From positions 620,001 through 684,000 of the forward strand of contig JAKNDB010000109.1 in the NCBI GenBank assembly GCA_024305405.1: a stretch of 64,000 nt of DNA. Direction: 5' to 3'. The stretch is from Dirofilaria immitis (taxonomy: Eukaryota; Nematoda; Chromadorea; Rhabditida; Onchocercidae). The notes under the pieces were generated by a model. That model was not told where the DNA came from, did not search any database, and saw nothing but the letters and a program-made list of their open reading frames with translations. The translations under genes were made by a program, and so were the position numbers. This document shows, one piece after another, positions 35,701 through 48,868 of the stretch (positions within the stretch are counted from its first letter, which is position 1; the number at the start of each line of letters is the position of its first letter).

Positions 35701-37120
35701 GAATTTATTCCATTGCATTTATTATACTAATTTTCAGTTAAATAATTGTCCCATTTGTCGCTCTCCATTCCGTGCACTACTGCAGTTGAAGACGATGCGC
35801 GTTGTTAGTACAGTTTCAATAACCGATCAATCACCATCTTCGCAACAAACTCGTTCACAAACTAGGTATTTTTATACAGCCATTTTGAATATCAACTTAT
35901 GGAAGCTTGTTTATATTATAGTCGTCGGTTCTTACTTCTAAAAAGTTCCAATTTTTTTCTTTTCCAAATAATTTTATCTAACATCCTTCTCGATGATATG
36001 GACTACAAATGATCTCTTTGAAATTCTTTTCTTCCGATGTTCCGGAAACTTACCTGAAATACTACCTGTTGTCATTTAAGGTATGAAACAATGACTTTAG
36101 TAGAAGCATTAAATGGACCGATCAGCCACATACAATCCTGCGTAGTACCGACTGCTTCACTTGGCTACAACATCGACTCTCCTCATGAAATTTCTGCATC
36201 TCTTAATTCAAAAGTGGCGAGACGATCTTCACGATCTTCAGTCGCTATACAGCAGGTAAAATTGATTTCTGTCTTCCGGCTTTTTAGGAAGAATTTTGGT
36301 TACCCATCATCTAAGGAGACTACATGCTTATACTGTTACACTACCAGATTGAAAATTTTGATTATAGGGCATTAACTCTTTGATAAATGAATGCAGTTAA
36401 TAGTTAGTTTTGGTATGCTCAAAATATCATAGATGTCCACATGAGTTATTGAAAAGATATTGTGAATAAATTGTACTGCTGCTACCTAAATTGCATCATA
36501 TCATCTCCGTTGCAGGTGCTCACGTTAAACAACCAGGGCCGGAACAAGAAAGATAACACCATCTGCATAGAAATGAAATCGGCGAATGAATTCAAGAATG
36601 TGAGTTGGCCAGTTTTCAAATAGTGTTAAAATAATTTTCTCTCAAAGTAAAGGAATAATACGTCTATTATTCACTCATTATGGAAAACCCATTATCCTCT
36701 CTGATCTGATTACACTATGGGTTAGACTAAGGAATTGAAATAGGTGGCACTACATAACTTTATAGAGTGCAAAGGGTTTCAAGAGTAAGATTAAATTTGA
36801 GTTCTACTCGAACAAATCCGAGCCATCATCTCAACAGTCCTCTCAGGACTCATGGTGTACTTTAGACTTAATATCAGAGATTCCCGAAACTTCAGGAGGA
36901 GGAAATGTCAAATGGTTGTTCGACAAGTCGTTGTCCTGATTCCCCATCTGATATTACATATTCATCGGTTTCTTCATATTGTCGACGTCACAAGAAACAG
37001 CAGACTATGTCCCCGCAGTACATCCGAAAAGGATCTATCGAAAATGTTGTTGCTCAAGAAAATGCGCCGACTGAACTTGCCAAAAATTCCGATGACGTTG
37101 CCACAGCAAAGAATCTATAA
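32741..37120 (+). CDS. Mahogunin (MGRN1/RNF157)-family RING E3 ubiquitin ligase
   Basis: Cytosolic or membrane-tethered E3 ligase. Exons: 32741-32849, 33283-33400, 33570-33658, 33958-34086, 34427-34541, 34706-34858, 35311-35493, 35738-35865, 36081-36255, 36516-36599, 36896-37120; 502 residues. All phases agree once one T is added to the T5 at 33288. The N terminus MGQIAS fits the N-myristoylation pattern of the family. The conserved core shows GSYFLLGGERYD, LFGENADLDVLGNR, DPVRTLNALINLRRDSL and YLLQEIYGIENK. The C3HC4 RING follows: CIICMSDIRDTVILPCRHLC, then CNGCAETLRYK and NNCPICRSPFRALLQ. After the RING comes the family's LVEALNGPI box and a Ser-rich acidic tail. A poly(A) signal lies at 37,534. 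The mammalian members ubiquitinate TSG101 and regulate melanocortin signalling; the nematode role is inferred only. Confidence 0.93.
33509..33575 (+). repeat. 31-bp duplication containing a splice acceptor
   Basis: The TAGAGTATTTTGTTCTTTAG/TTCCCATACT block occurs twice with a 31-base period, giving two equivalent TTCTTTAG acceptors ending at 33,538 and 33,569; part of a third copy precedes them. The second acceptor keeps the reading frame of exon 3. Confidence 0.9.
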
Positions 37121-37793
37121 TTCTAATTTTAATCGTTGAGAATTCATCAGTTTTCTCTTGTCACATCTTTACTTAACTGTTTTTTTTCTATGTATGTGAC
37201 TTCCTGCGTTACTATACTTACCGCTAAATCATAATTGCCATTTCGTCTTTTCGTTATTTCTTTCCGTTTCTTATCTCAGCAATGTTCTTTCTCAGAAAGC
37301 AATCTGACCCACCAAGTGATGCATTTATGTAAATGGTTGAAATTGCACTTATATATTAGTGTTGCATTCTTATCTCATCATGTTCTTTTTTCATTTCTCT
37401 CTCTTTGTGATATATCGCAATCGATAAAAGGTGCACTACTTTGAAATTTTCATCACTGTAATCCTCATAATTTAAATGAAAAATTTCTCGCATTACGTGA
37501 ACTACTGAAATCTACGTAGCACCTGTTCTTGATAATAAAGACTGCAATAAACACAAACACGGAAATATCACATCACACAAATGATTTTAACAAGTACGGT
37601 TAATTCAGCTCGGAAATCTAAGCAAACAAAAAGTGTGGGACAATAAAGTAATACTCGGCAGACTCTTGAACCGCGTATCTTACATTCTCTTCCCAAACTT
37701 CACAACGCATCTGGGACGGGCGTTGGTCTCGACTTCCGTAACGGTAGTTTTTGAATTTTTTGGAATGTTTCTTACTAATAGCCAGGCTCTCAG
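37121..37793. other. 3' intergenic space between convergent genes
   Basis: Holds the 3' UTR of the RING gene, with AATAAA at 37,534-37,539 and a second AATAAA a few bases later, and the 3' flank of the helicase on the other strand. No further gene is seen. Confidence 0.7.
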
Positions 37794-40700
37794 TTAACTC
37801 CCCTGTTTAACAATTCTGCCCTGACTTTCCATGTATTCAATAAGGGACTGCAAGTGTTTTGCATGCTTCATCATTGCTATATTGCCAACCAGGACGAACT
37901 GCCGACGAGCTCTCGTCACAGCAACATTGAAGCGCCGTTCATCTTTCAAAAATCCAATTCGACCTACAAAAGATTTTTAACTTCTACTAGAAAAAATGAT
38001 GTTCCCTTCCGAAGTTCGTAGAAATTAGAAATAAAGTTAAGATGCACCAAAAGAAAATCTCAATCTGCTGTTAAAAAAATTTATCTAAGTGTAAACTGCA
38101 TATAAAGAAAACACCATCGCTATTATTTCTGACCAATGACATAACAACCACTTCACATTCTTGACCTTGAAAAGCGTCTACGCTGTTCACTTTAATCGTT
38201 TTTAATGATTTTTTCAACAGATCTACCTGAAAATATAATTCCTATTGTTAGGATCAAGAACAACTGTTATTATGAAACCATACTCCTAGAAAAAGTTTGA
38301 ATCGAGGACGTTATAATGTAAAAATTAGGAATGTCATATAATCGCTTAAAAATATGTCGATCAGACCTGTGCAGCATACGGTGCGATGATTCCAATGTCT
38401 TCCTCTCGTACACCAAACTTGCTCAGTGCAATAACATATTTGATTATCAATTTCGCTTCTACTGTAAAATAATTGAATCTAAAACTTTCCGAAATATCCG
38501 AGAACTTATCTTACGGAAATATATATCAAGTTTATGCGGAAAAAACATTTTCAACAGCCAAAAATGATTTTAAAAAATTTCAGCAAAAATTTACGTGCAT
38601 TTGCGTACGAATAACGATACAATTCTTCTTTGCTTTCTGCAGATTTATCATAGCTTGTGTCAATAAATACCATTGGCTCATCGAATAAACTTCCTTTAGG
38701 TACTTCGCTTATATCACTGAAACACATTAAAATAAAGACACCTGAATATCGAGTCATAATTATGCCGAAATCAAATTATTTATTAAGCTGTTATTTCCAT
38801 GTAACCCAGTCTATGAGTTAAACTAGGTATATTTTCAGAGAAGGATACAAAGCCATACAGTGATATACCTCAAAAGTTGACTGGCAATATGTTCGTTTGG
38901 ACGCAGCATTGACTTATAAAAATATGAAGAAGGCCATCTGAAAGAGAAAATTTCCTGTTACTTAAATATTTAGCAAAATAAAGCTTAATTATTATTAAAA
39001 ATCATAAATCACTTTCTAATAAATATGCAACCAACTCCATAATTTTTTTATTCATACGGTATTGTTCTGTTAACATGAACGAATTAGCTTCACCAAATCT
39101 TCTGGATAAAGTATCCATTAATGAACTACCGATGTCATCCACTTCCGATAATCTTAAAATACTTGAAAAGTTTTTAAAAATGCAAAAATTATCTTCAAAC
39201 CAAAGCAGTGATAAAAAAAATTGGAGAAATTAAGGAACACAAGGTAAGAAAACCTAAAACTAAACTATACTTTTGCAATCTTTACGACTCTTATTAATAA
39301 TGTGCGACATAATAGATGGTTCAATAATTAATTTCTGAACTGATTGGGAAGAAACTGTTCTGATTTCATGCAAATATTTCACATAATAAAATTTTTGTCA
39401 GAAATGACTTGAAAATTCGGAAAGTTGGGTTAAAGCTCGAACCGTGAAGTTTTCAAAACTGGCGGTAATTGCCATGGATCACCAACAATTACAGCTCTTG
39501 GAGACAAAAGTAACGAGTACCATGCGACACATTCTAGTGCTTGTGCAGCTTCGTCGATTATTGTTAAATTCGGTTGGAAACCTTGTTCACGAAGAAATCG
39601 CAATGAGCTGTTTGTTAATGTACATATAATCACTTGTTTACAACTTAAAATGCTCTGCAAAATCCGAAAAATAATAAATAATTGGAATAAAAACAAGTGA
39701 ATTTTAAACGTTCTTAAGTTTTTTAAAATACCAAAAACAAAAATGCATGAAAATATACATGTATTTCTTACATTTATAATATTACTTCAAAGACAATCCA
39801 CTTCTGTCCCGAGTTTTTGCTTATTTCAAGAATTAAGACTTATATTCTGATACACTTATATTTCAAAAATGCGAGCATTTTTGAAAATTTGCAAAGTTTC
39901 CCAAATTATAAAAATAGTAAGAGAAAACAAACAATATTTTTACCTCTTTTAGTTTCCACAACATTTTATTAGCATCGTACCAAGCTTTTTATTTTCATCA
40001 GAGCTATTTCCAGACGTTTCATTATCTTCTCTCGAATCCTGTAAATTTATCAACATTTCCTTAAAATCTCACTTTAAAAAAGGAATACTGAGCAATTAAC
40101 AAAAATGAAAGCCAGCTCATATCGTCCTTACATAGTATTGAAGTTCAATCAGCTATTAACTCCAACTGTCCTTCTTCAGTCTGTCTGCAAGACAAAGTTT
40201 ATGATTTTTCAAAAATGTTTATAGATTTTTTCAACTTATTTTGCTGAACTTTAGTCAACAGCATTAAGCTTACAAAAGTAATCAAACCAATTTTTTGAAA
40301 GCACATTGAATATCGATGAATTTGTCATGTTGCTCCAATTCGCTGGCCAATGATAGCTCTGAATTATATCCCAGTGCACATATTCCAGCTAAGTCCTTTA
40401 ATCGATCCACAATATTGTTTACTGCAACGTTTGAAGGAGCACAGATAAGTACCTGCAAATTCAAATAAAACTGGATAAAATTCATTATTATATCAGTAAA
40501 CGACGTAAAATGTGAAAGAAATCTGAATTTTCTCGCAAAGATGAAGGACTTGGACGGATGAAGCACGGTAATAACTGAACTCAATGAAGGTAAAAGCAAT
40601 TTTTTTTCGGCTACGTCAGCCTAAAAGGTGGCACGCGAAATAGAAAAATTCATTTAGAAATGCTCTTCTATATTTGGGCAACAATTAACTATGTGATTTT

Positions 40701-42575
40701 TTTGACTTCAAGACTGAATATACAGATTATACTGCTCTAAATATTCATCTAAACAAAAACTCGTATAATCTCGTCATTTCAAATTTTGATTCTTCGAAAA
40801 AAGCCATGAATTTAATACTTAGTCTTGGAAAATGCAAAGAAGAGAGAAAAATCTCAGGACAATTTCGAAGTGAAGATTATTCCGAACAAGTTCAAAGTTA
40901 AAGGCAAGCACATGGCCGAAATAAATATTCTCGTTTCAAAACGAATTTTAAGACGAAAATCTTTAATAAAAGATACTTTTGCTTCTTATTGACGGCTTCC
41001 ATCACAATTTGCGCAATAACAGCCGTTTTCCCCGTACCCGGTGGACCATGAATGGTCACCATCGGTCGACTTTTGTTCAATGCAGCAGCTACAGCATGTC
41101 TTTGATTCTCGTTGAGTTTAACTGCTTTTTCGGAAATTTCATCTAAACAAAACATCATTACACTATCGCTTTTACACATTTTAGCAATATTAGATCAAAA
41201 GATAATATATTCCTTATCAGCACAATTGCTTCAATCATCCTTAAGGGAACATTCTAGAAAAGATAGAATTGTCTTGCTTACTATCGTTTAATCTAATAGT
41301 TAAGCCCTTTAAACTAGAAAATACAGCAAATTTACTAAAACATTCTTTAACATAAATATTTTATCCTTTAATACATCTCCTCTTATACAGTGCTTTGCAT
41401 CGACAAAATTTTATCATTATCAAAATCCTATTTGACTGTTTTTGCGTTTTCACCCGGGAATTGGATTTTAAGAAAAGAAATTCCAGAAGTCTAGAGAATT
41501 ACCTGGTCGCGATGTTGGTAAAGGTAGACTACAATGAACATAATGAATAAGTTTTTCGCCTGGGAAATCCCTCCACTTCAATTCCTGAATTTGGAAAATT
41601 TTTCATAAACAGCAATTACCTCTACGGTACTTATGTCTGGTAAAGGCATTAAGTATCACTTTTTTCACGCTATAATAATTCCTTTATATTCTTATTCAAG
41701 GTGATGTAAACAGCGATTATGATACAAACAACATATAGAATCCATACAGGAAAACCGTAAAATAGAAAAGTTGGGTAATCCTACAAATAAATAATTCATT
41801 AGAATATTTTATATGACTTTTTTAAAAAAAAAAAAAACCAAACAGAGCAAAAAACTCATTCCATTAGCAAAATCTACTATTTCATTGGCCAAAAACATAC
41901 CAGGAATTCATCTAACGCTATTAGATATCCCAGACCAACGGATGGTATCAACACAAATTCATCAGAAGAATCAATGCCCACTTCTTTTTTGCTTTTGCTT
42001 TCAAATTAATTTGATTTCCAGAGCATGAAATTACAATACAATCGCTAACGTTTGTAAGCTCTGGAATTCGGCATAACAACACAGGAGTACCTATAAATAT
42101 TGAAAACTTCCTCTTTCAAAACTTTCCTGTTCAGTACGGCTATGAAATTTAGAATTAAAAAAATGGAACCTGAACGAAAAGTTTTTTGCGACTTTTTGTT
42201 CCATTGTTTTTACTTGATGTAAAACGATGACACGTCCGTGTAACGCATGTAAATACTGGGTCTGGAATCGAAGTGTTCCCGAGATTTGGCCAAGTTTTTC
42301 CAACTCATCAACCGACGGATTCATCAGAAGATCACTGCAAAATGAAAATTTGAAGGAAGCATGAAAGTGATATCCAGAAAATTACTGTACACTAGAAAAA
42401 CCTGGAGAAAAATTAATTGGATATGAGTGAAAAAATACCGGATTTCCTTAACACCAGAAGCAACTTCATTTTCAGTAATTCTTTCCACCGATTAACTTTT
42501 TCATGAAAATCTGAATGTAAGGCGACATTTTTATGCTTCGTGTGCTTTTGCGATTTTCTATTATATCCAGAATTC
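37794..42575 (-). CDS. IGHMBP2/SMUBP-2-like superfamily 1 helicase (5' end uncertain)
   Basis: UPF1-like SF1B helicase acting on RNA or DNA. Exons in order of transcription: 42439-42575, about 42161-42334, 41901-42090, 41503-41584, 40977-41142, 40288-40452, 40132-40184, 39944-40038, 39443-39654, 39032-39152, 38869-38937, 38595-38716, 38367-38461, 38115-38226, 37794-37963. Motifs in order: I GPPGTGKT, Ia CAPSNVAV, II DEAAQALE, III VGDPWQLPP, TEQYRM, V SVDAFQGQE, VI VAVTRARR. The last lies near the C terminus, so there is no R3H or zinc-finger tail as in vertebrate IGHMBP2. Three frame breaks heal with one added base (42469 T4, 42003 A3, 39986 T5 on the plus strand). The 53-base exon, the 39032/38937 junction and the 40977 donor remain inconsistent. 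The first exon or exons, perhaps near 42,700-42,980, are not established. Confidence 0.8.
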
Positions 42576-45555
42576 CTGAAAAATGATCACATGTAAATTT
42601 TCGGATGTTTATATTTTTCAACAATTTTCGAAATTTTCGTAGGAATTCACAAGAAAATATTTCGCTGTCCAAGTCGGTTGGATGTACGAAGCGTGAGATT
42701 CTTTAGGAATAAGGATAGAAATAAACAGAATAGGAATTAATAAACCGAAAGATTCGACAAATTTACTGTTTATGGAAAACTAGGTAAATAATTGCTGATA
42801 AAAGACAATACCCTGTATATTTCTTCCTTATAAAGTTCTGATTAGGAGAAGAACAGCTGATTAATTTACCACTCTTGATTAGACTACCCGAATTCTGCAT
42901 ACATCCGGGAAATAAACATGTTTCCAACCGAAGTGTAGCATGCCGAAACATCATCCATAAAGCTGTAAAAATTTGCATTTATTAACAAATATACATCATA
43001 TCAATGTCTCTAATTTCCATATTCACGTCAAGCGTACATTCCTTCCTAATTAAAAAATATAAAGTATATCCGGATTCAGAAACCAGAAAAGCTAAAAGCC
43101 GCGAGAAAAATATATGCTGCTATCGGATCTATTTCGTTTCATGATGGAATAGCCTGGAATTATAAACAGATTGATTTAAATTTGATATATTCGAGAGCGT
43201 GAGGAGGAATATAAAAATACCTCTTTGTGTTGTGTTTCAAAGTGATAGTCAAAAAGCATAACAGGATGATGAACTTTGATCTTTGACCTAAGTTAGAAAT
43301 ACAATTTGAAATTTTTCATGAGGAAAAAAGCAATGAAAGAATGGATTGAATTAGTTATTCTTGTTTATACTCTTAGGCCTAAAATGCAGTAACTATAAAA
43401 TTGGAATAATTTGAGGAATTTAAATTTTTGAAAAATTCAATTTTTCTTTTTGAATTTAAAATTATATCGAAGTACTGATAGAGTAAATGCTATTTCAGAT
43501 GTATTATCATTTTTGATATATACAGATATATACATACAATTGTTATAGTACATTATAAATTTATAATGCTTCAGTGTTTTTCTTTCAATATATCAAAAAG
43601 TTCATATCGCATTTCACATTTCTCTCGTATCTTATTTCATAAATTGCTGGATGATTTCTTTTCAGTAATATCAGTATTGTTGATTGGTGCTAAAACTGCC
43701 ATGAGTAAATAATTAATCAGTAAATTATGAAAGATCGAGATTCTTGACATCAATTGTATTTCGACTAAAATACGAAAGAATTTCTCGATTCTTTTTCACT
43801 TTTTTTTATCAATTCTTGTTGTATCATTTTGTAATTAATCAAAGATAGCACTTGTTTATATGATGCTAGTACTTATTTCAGCATTATATTGGAAATAATC
43901 AACATTTCGTATTTGTATATAATCGAAAATAGATTAATATTTAAATGATAATAATTAATTTGGATGAATTCCTATCAGTGAAGTTATTAAATTGACCTTT
44001 TGTTGCCTTACTTTTCTGATCTTAATCTATTTCCCAAAAAAATTTTTTTGGATCATTTAACAGTTACATTTAGTCTTAAGTTTTTTTGCTTTTCTATCGA
44101 ACTTTCACGATGAAATATTTTTAATTAAATTAAATTCCAATCATTCAATTTTCATTTGATATGTTTCATTTAGATCAAATTCCGATCATTCAGTTTTTAA
44201 TTTCCATTTAGAAATAATTCTATCATACTCCTCGTCAATTAACACAAGAAATAACTAAAATTTGAAATTGAATAAAAAATTTTATTATTATTTATTTTGT
44301 TTTATGACTTTAGCTATGTTTATGATTGATTAGAAATATCTTCGATCATTCTTCTTTATTTCATTTTATCACTCAATAAATTAATCAATTGTTCAAATCA
44401 AATTGCAATCATTAAGTTCTTAATTTCCATTTAAAAATAATTCCATCATATTTCTCTAATGGATTTAGCTATACTTGTAATTCAAAAGAAATGTTTCTTG
44501 TTTTTCTTTTTTTTATTTTAATTGATTAATTATTAATATTGAAATTAATTTATCAATGGCATTATTCCATTACTTTCTATTAATGTTAAATTGATTATGT
44601 TCAATTTTTTATTTTTGATAAAATTATTAAAGTATAGTATAATTTTACATTCCACTTAATCAAATTCAATAAGAATAAATCATTTCTTTTTAATTATTTA
44701 AGTTCTCAAACCATTTCTTTCTAATTATTAAAGTTCTTAAATCATTTCTTTGTAAGCTAAATTGTTCTGTTCATATAATTTTTGATCAATCGATGGAATT
44801 TGCTGATTAGTAAAGTTGTTATAGTTTAATTATAGAAATATTATAATTTTTGATCGTTGATGTTTTATTTTTCATTTGACTTCGTCTGATAACGTTCTTT
44901 GTCAAATTTCTATCAATCATTTCAAATTATTCGTAAAAGTCTCTTTCTCTCTCTCTCCCTCTCTCTCTTTCTTATGATAAAAATAGCTTAAATTATAGAT
45001 GGATAAAGGAAAAATGATAAAGTGATAAGGGTTAGTTTAAAAAAAAACTGTTATGAAAATTTCCGTTTTTTTAGTTTTAAAAACTGATTTAAATGAAATT
45101 TAATGTTGACAATTTCATTTGATCCAAAATTGTTATCAAATTGTTTTATTTAAAAATAAGAAATATAAAGAAACGCAAAAGATAAGTGATAACTATTTTT
45201 ATTGTTTCTTTTTCACGAACTATTTTCTAGAAATTAAACAAAATAATTGTTGAAAAATATTAGCCAACAAAACTTTCCTCTCTCTTCTTTTCTTTTCAAA
45301 AAAAAATAGATGATAAAAGATAAATGATTAAGTGATAAGGATTAAGATTGATTGTAAAGTTTGTTGTATCATATTTTTACGCTATATAAATTGATAATTA
45401 TAATGGTTGCTGAAGAAAATGTTCAAAGTACTATTAATTGGTTATTAATATCTAATCATCTAATAAGAGTTATTCCATAAATTATATTATCGATTATTGT
45501 TTAATTATCGATAATATTAATCGTTTTATATTTTGTGTACTAAAATGTTCATGTA

Positions 45556-45606
45556 GTATCGAAACGTGATACGTAAGCCAATAATTTACGTATCATATTT
45601 CGATAC
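45556..45606. repeat. 21-bp near-perfect hairpin
   Basis: GTATCGAAACGTGATACGTA(A) at 45,556-45,576 pairs with 45,586-45,606 at 19 of 21 positions around a 9-base loop. Each arm itself contains repeated CGATAC/GTATC-type halves. It is intergenic and of unknown role. Confidence 0.85.
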
Positions 45607-48207
45607 GTGAAGTATTGATCTTCAATTTTTTTTTATCAATGATTTTTATTATAAATTATGATAATTTATAATTTTATTTTGGCAAATATTCAAGGAAAAA
45701 TGAAACTAAATGCAATTAAATGTTTTACTTTCAAAGTTTTTAGACTTTTTCTTTTTTTTTAATTTGAAATTTTCGATTTAAATTATTATAATATTCGTAT
45801 CAAAAAGTATTTATTTTATAACTCAAATTTTATAAAACTTGATAGTTTTATAAAGTTTTATTTTGTTTTCCAATCTTTTAGAAATTCAAATTTTATTTTA
45901 CAACTTTGCAGAAACGAAGAAGAAAAAGTATATTTCTTAGCAAACTTACGTCAGTCATCTTTTGCTTTTCGAACTTATTTATGTACTTTTACAAATATAA
46001 TTGATAATTTCCTTTTTCTCTGTTATCATTAAAATGAAACTATCAAGAAGAAAAGAAAATCACGATATACTACTTAATAAGATTATCTTCATCATATTGC
46101 TTAATTTCAACTTATTATTGTATGTATACCTGCAATTGATAATTTTTTTTTTTTTGCCCTATTATCATAAAAAATTGAACTATCAAAAAGAATTATCAAA
46201 TTTTTATCGATATTAAATTAATATAATTAGCAAATATTTTAATAAAGTTTAATGATAAAAGTTTCGTTTTTTTTCGTCTCATTTTTTTTTTACAAAATAA
46301 ATTAACATTTTCTAATAAATTCAATTAGTATTGTGATGAAAATTTCCAACTGATACTAATTAATTAAATGTAAAAATAAATTGGCAAAACTATTTTATGA
46401 TGGATTTTATAAAAATTCAAATAAGAGAAAGAAGAAAAGAATAATTTTAAAAAAAAAAAAGAAAAAAAAGAAACTTAGTTGGTATATTATCAGTATGTTA
46501 CTATTTATAAGGTTTTTAGTTTTTAAAATTTGTCTAAAATTAATGAACGAAAACTTATTCAACGTATACTCAGTAAGAAAAATAGGAAGAAAAGAAGATA
46601 GAGAGTAAAAGACAGAGAGAGAAACAGAGAGAGAGAGAAAAGAGAGGGAAAGAAGAGAAAGGAAAAAAAATAAAAACGAATGAACTGAAATGTGTGGGAT
46701 TCTAGTTTAGTCTATATGTGTAATCAAATATCCTCAACAGCTGTTGTTCGACAAATTAAACTAACAAACGAAGTAAATAAATAATTTTAACAAAAAAATA
46801 ATGATGATGATGATGATAATGAATGATAATGATTGATAATAACAATGATGACGTTGATAACAATGATGATAATTTGTATTGCAAAATGAATCATTTAGCA
46901 ATTTAGCTGCTTTACTTTCTACTACGAATATTTTCTGCATTTATTTGCTTGTTGATATTTTAGTGAAATTTTAAAATTATAAAACGTTTCTTTTTTTTTT
47001 CGTTTTCGCAAGAAAAGAAGACAAAACAAAACAAAAAAAAAAGAAAATAGAAAAACAAAAAGAATGTATAAGTTGAAGTTGAAGTATTATTTATTTTATT
47101 TCATTTCAATTCCTATTTAATATTATCCATTCTTAATTTATAAATATAAACAATGAATCGTTTTTTTTTTAATTATACCAAATAATTTTAATCATTTCTG
47201 AAATTTTATATTTAATAATATATATATTTAGTATATAATTAAATTATATCATTCTTAAATATATCAAAATATAATTCATAACTTCTTTTTCTTCATTCTT
47301 AATTTATAAAATTTAATCAATAATCGCAATCGTAATCTTTTCGTTAATTTTAAATATGCCAAAATAATTTCTTAATTTCTTTTTGATTTAAATCTTTTTC
47401 AATTTTCGCCTTTTTGTAATTAGTCGAGATGGTCTCTTTTTTTTTTTTTTGACTTTTTCCACTCTCGATAAAATTTTTTTTTGATTTTTGACTCTTTCTC
47501 GACTTTTTTTCTATTCTTTCAACTTTTTCTTTTTCATTATCATTTATTGTGATAAAAAATTGATTATGTGGATTATTATTTTTGATTATTTTTCATGGAT
47601 TATATAATTTATCGTATAAGTTGTAATTTGATAAATTAAATTCGAAATGCATAATTTATGGAATTTTTCCCTATTTTTAAGTTTTCCGATTCTTTCAAAA
47701 CTTTCTTTATCCCTCTTCTATCCTTTCTTCTTCCTCCATATATTTCCTACTTTTTTTTTATTATTAGACATTTTACATCCTGGAATTTTAATGTTATTTG
47801 CGCTTGTTACATTTATGCATATCATAATACGATATCGACCAATTGATTAATTGATTAATTAATCAATTAAACTTTGATAATTTAAATGTTCTTCTTGTAA
47901 TTTTTTTCATTGCATTTTTTCTATCAAAAAAAAGCGACACAAAAATAATAAATTAAAAGGGCTTAATTAATCAATTAATCGATCAATCAATATCACATAG
48001 ATTAGTGAAATATTTTTATCAAAACTATAATTCATTTTTTTAAGATTAAACATTTTCCTAAGAGAAAAAAGTGCCTAAAATTTACTTAATTAATTTAAAA
48101 TAAATAAAAATAGAAATGATATAATGAATGTAATAAAAGCTATGGAAAAAAAAGAAAAAAACATTTAACTAATTAGGCTTTTTTTAAAAAATTTATTTCT
48201 GTTTTTA

Positions 48208-48462
48208 ATTACTTATATTATTAATTGATATCTATGATATGTTAATCTATTATTAATAGATATCTATGATATGTTAATCTTATTTTTAATTATATTACTT
48301 AAATCATTAATAGATAATATCATTTCTAATCACATTACTTATATTATTAATAGATATCTATGTTTTTACTTAGATCATTGATAGATATTATCATTTCTAA
48401 TCATATTATTTATATTATTAATTGATATCTATGATATATTAATCATATTTTTACTTATGACA
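48208..48462. repeat. Tandem ATTGATATCTATGATAT repeats
   Basis: At least five diverged copies of ATTAAT(T/A)GATATCTATGATA or ATTAATAGATATTATC, embedded in a longer unit with TTTCTAATCA(C/T)ATTA. It is non-coding. Confidence 0.75.
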
Positions 48463-48868
48463 TATCTTGCATATATCATTTACAAATTTAACGGGATATG
48501 AAATATAATTCTTCCAACAACAACAAAAAAAAATAAATAAATAGAACTAAAATGAAAAATGAGTAATACTTAAAAATGAGTCAATAGATTTTCCGAACTT
48601 TTTTCATTCGTCATCTTCTATATCGTTTCAATTTTTCTTTTTCTCAAATTATTCTTTTTTTTCTCTCCCACTCTCTCTCTTTTAATTTATTCTTTCCCTT
48701 CTTCTAACAATATAGCATATATTTACTTTGTTATTATCAGATTTTTAAATAGCGAAATTTTCCACTAAAGTTATTTTAAACAAATATTTGAAGGAAAAAA
48801 AAATTTCTTTTTTTTCCTTCAAATTTTAGTTTAAACAATTTTTGTGTATATTCAAAATAAAACGAAGA

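Larger units (their letters stand above)
42576..48868. other. Long AT-rich intergenic region
   Basis: The first 400 bases may contain 5' exons of the helicase (an open minus-strand stretch at 42,763-42,978), but no start could be proven. From 43.3 kb onwards the sequence changes to very AT-rich DNA with homopolymers, CT/GA tracts (44,941-44,975 and 46,610-46,670), a hairpin at 45,556 and TAATA/ATATCTATGATA repeats at 48.2 kb. No gene is supported. Confidence 0.6.

Noticed and set aside
39443..42575. Calling the helicase a pseudogene because of frame breaks
   Set aside because: Motifs are intact, splice sites are good and at least three breaks are one-base homopolymer losses of the type seen in the other genes.
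42763..42978. Minus-strand open frame as certain first exon of the helicase
   Set aside because: It has a possible acceptor and looks partly coding, but no frame joins it cleanly to the exon at 42,439-42,575 and no homology is evident; left as a possibility only.
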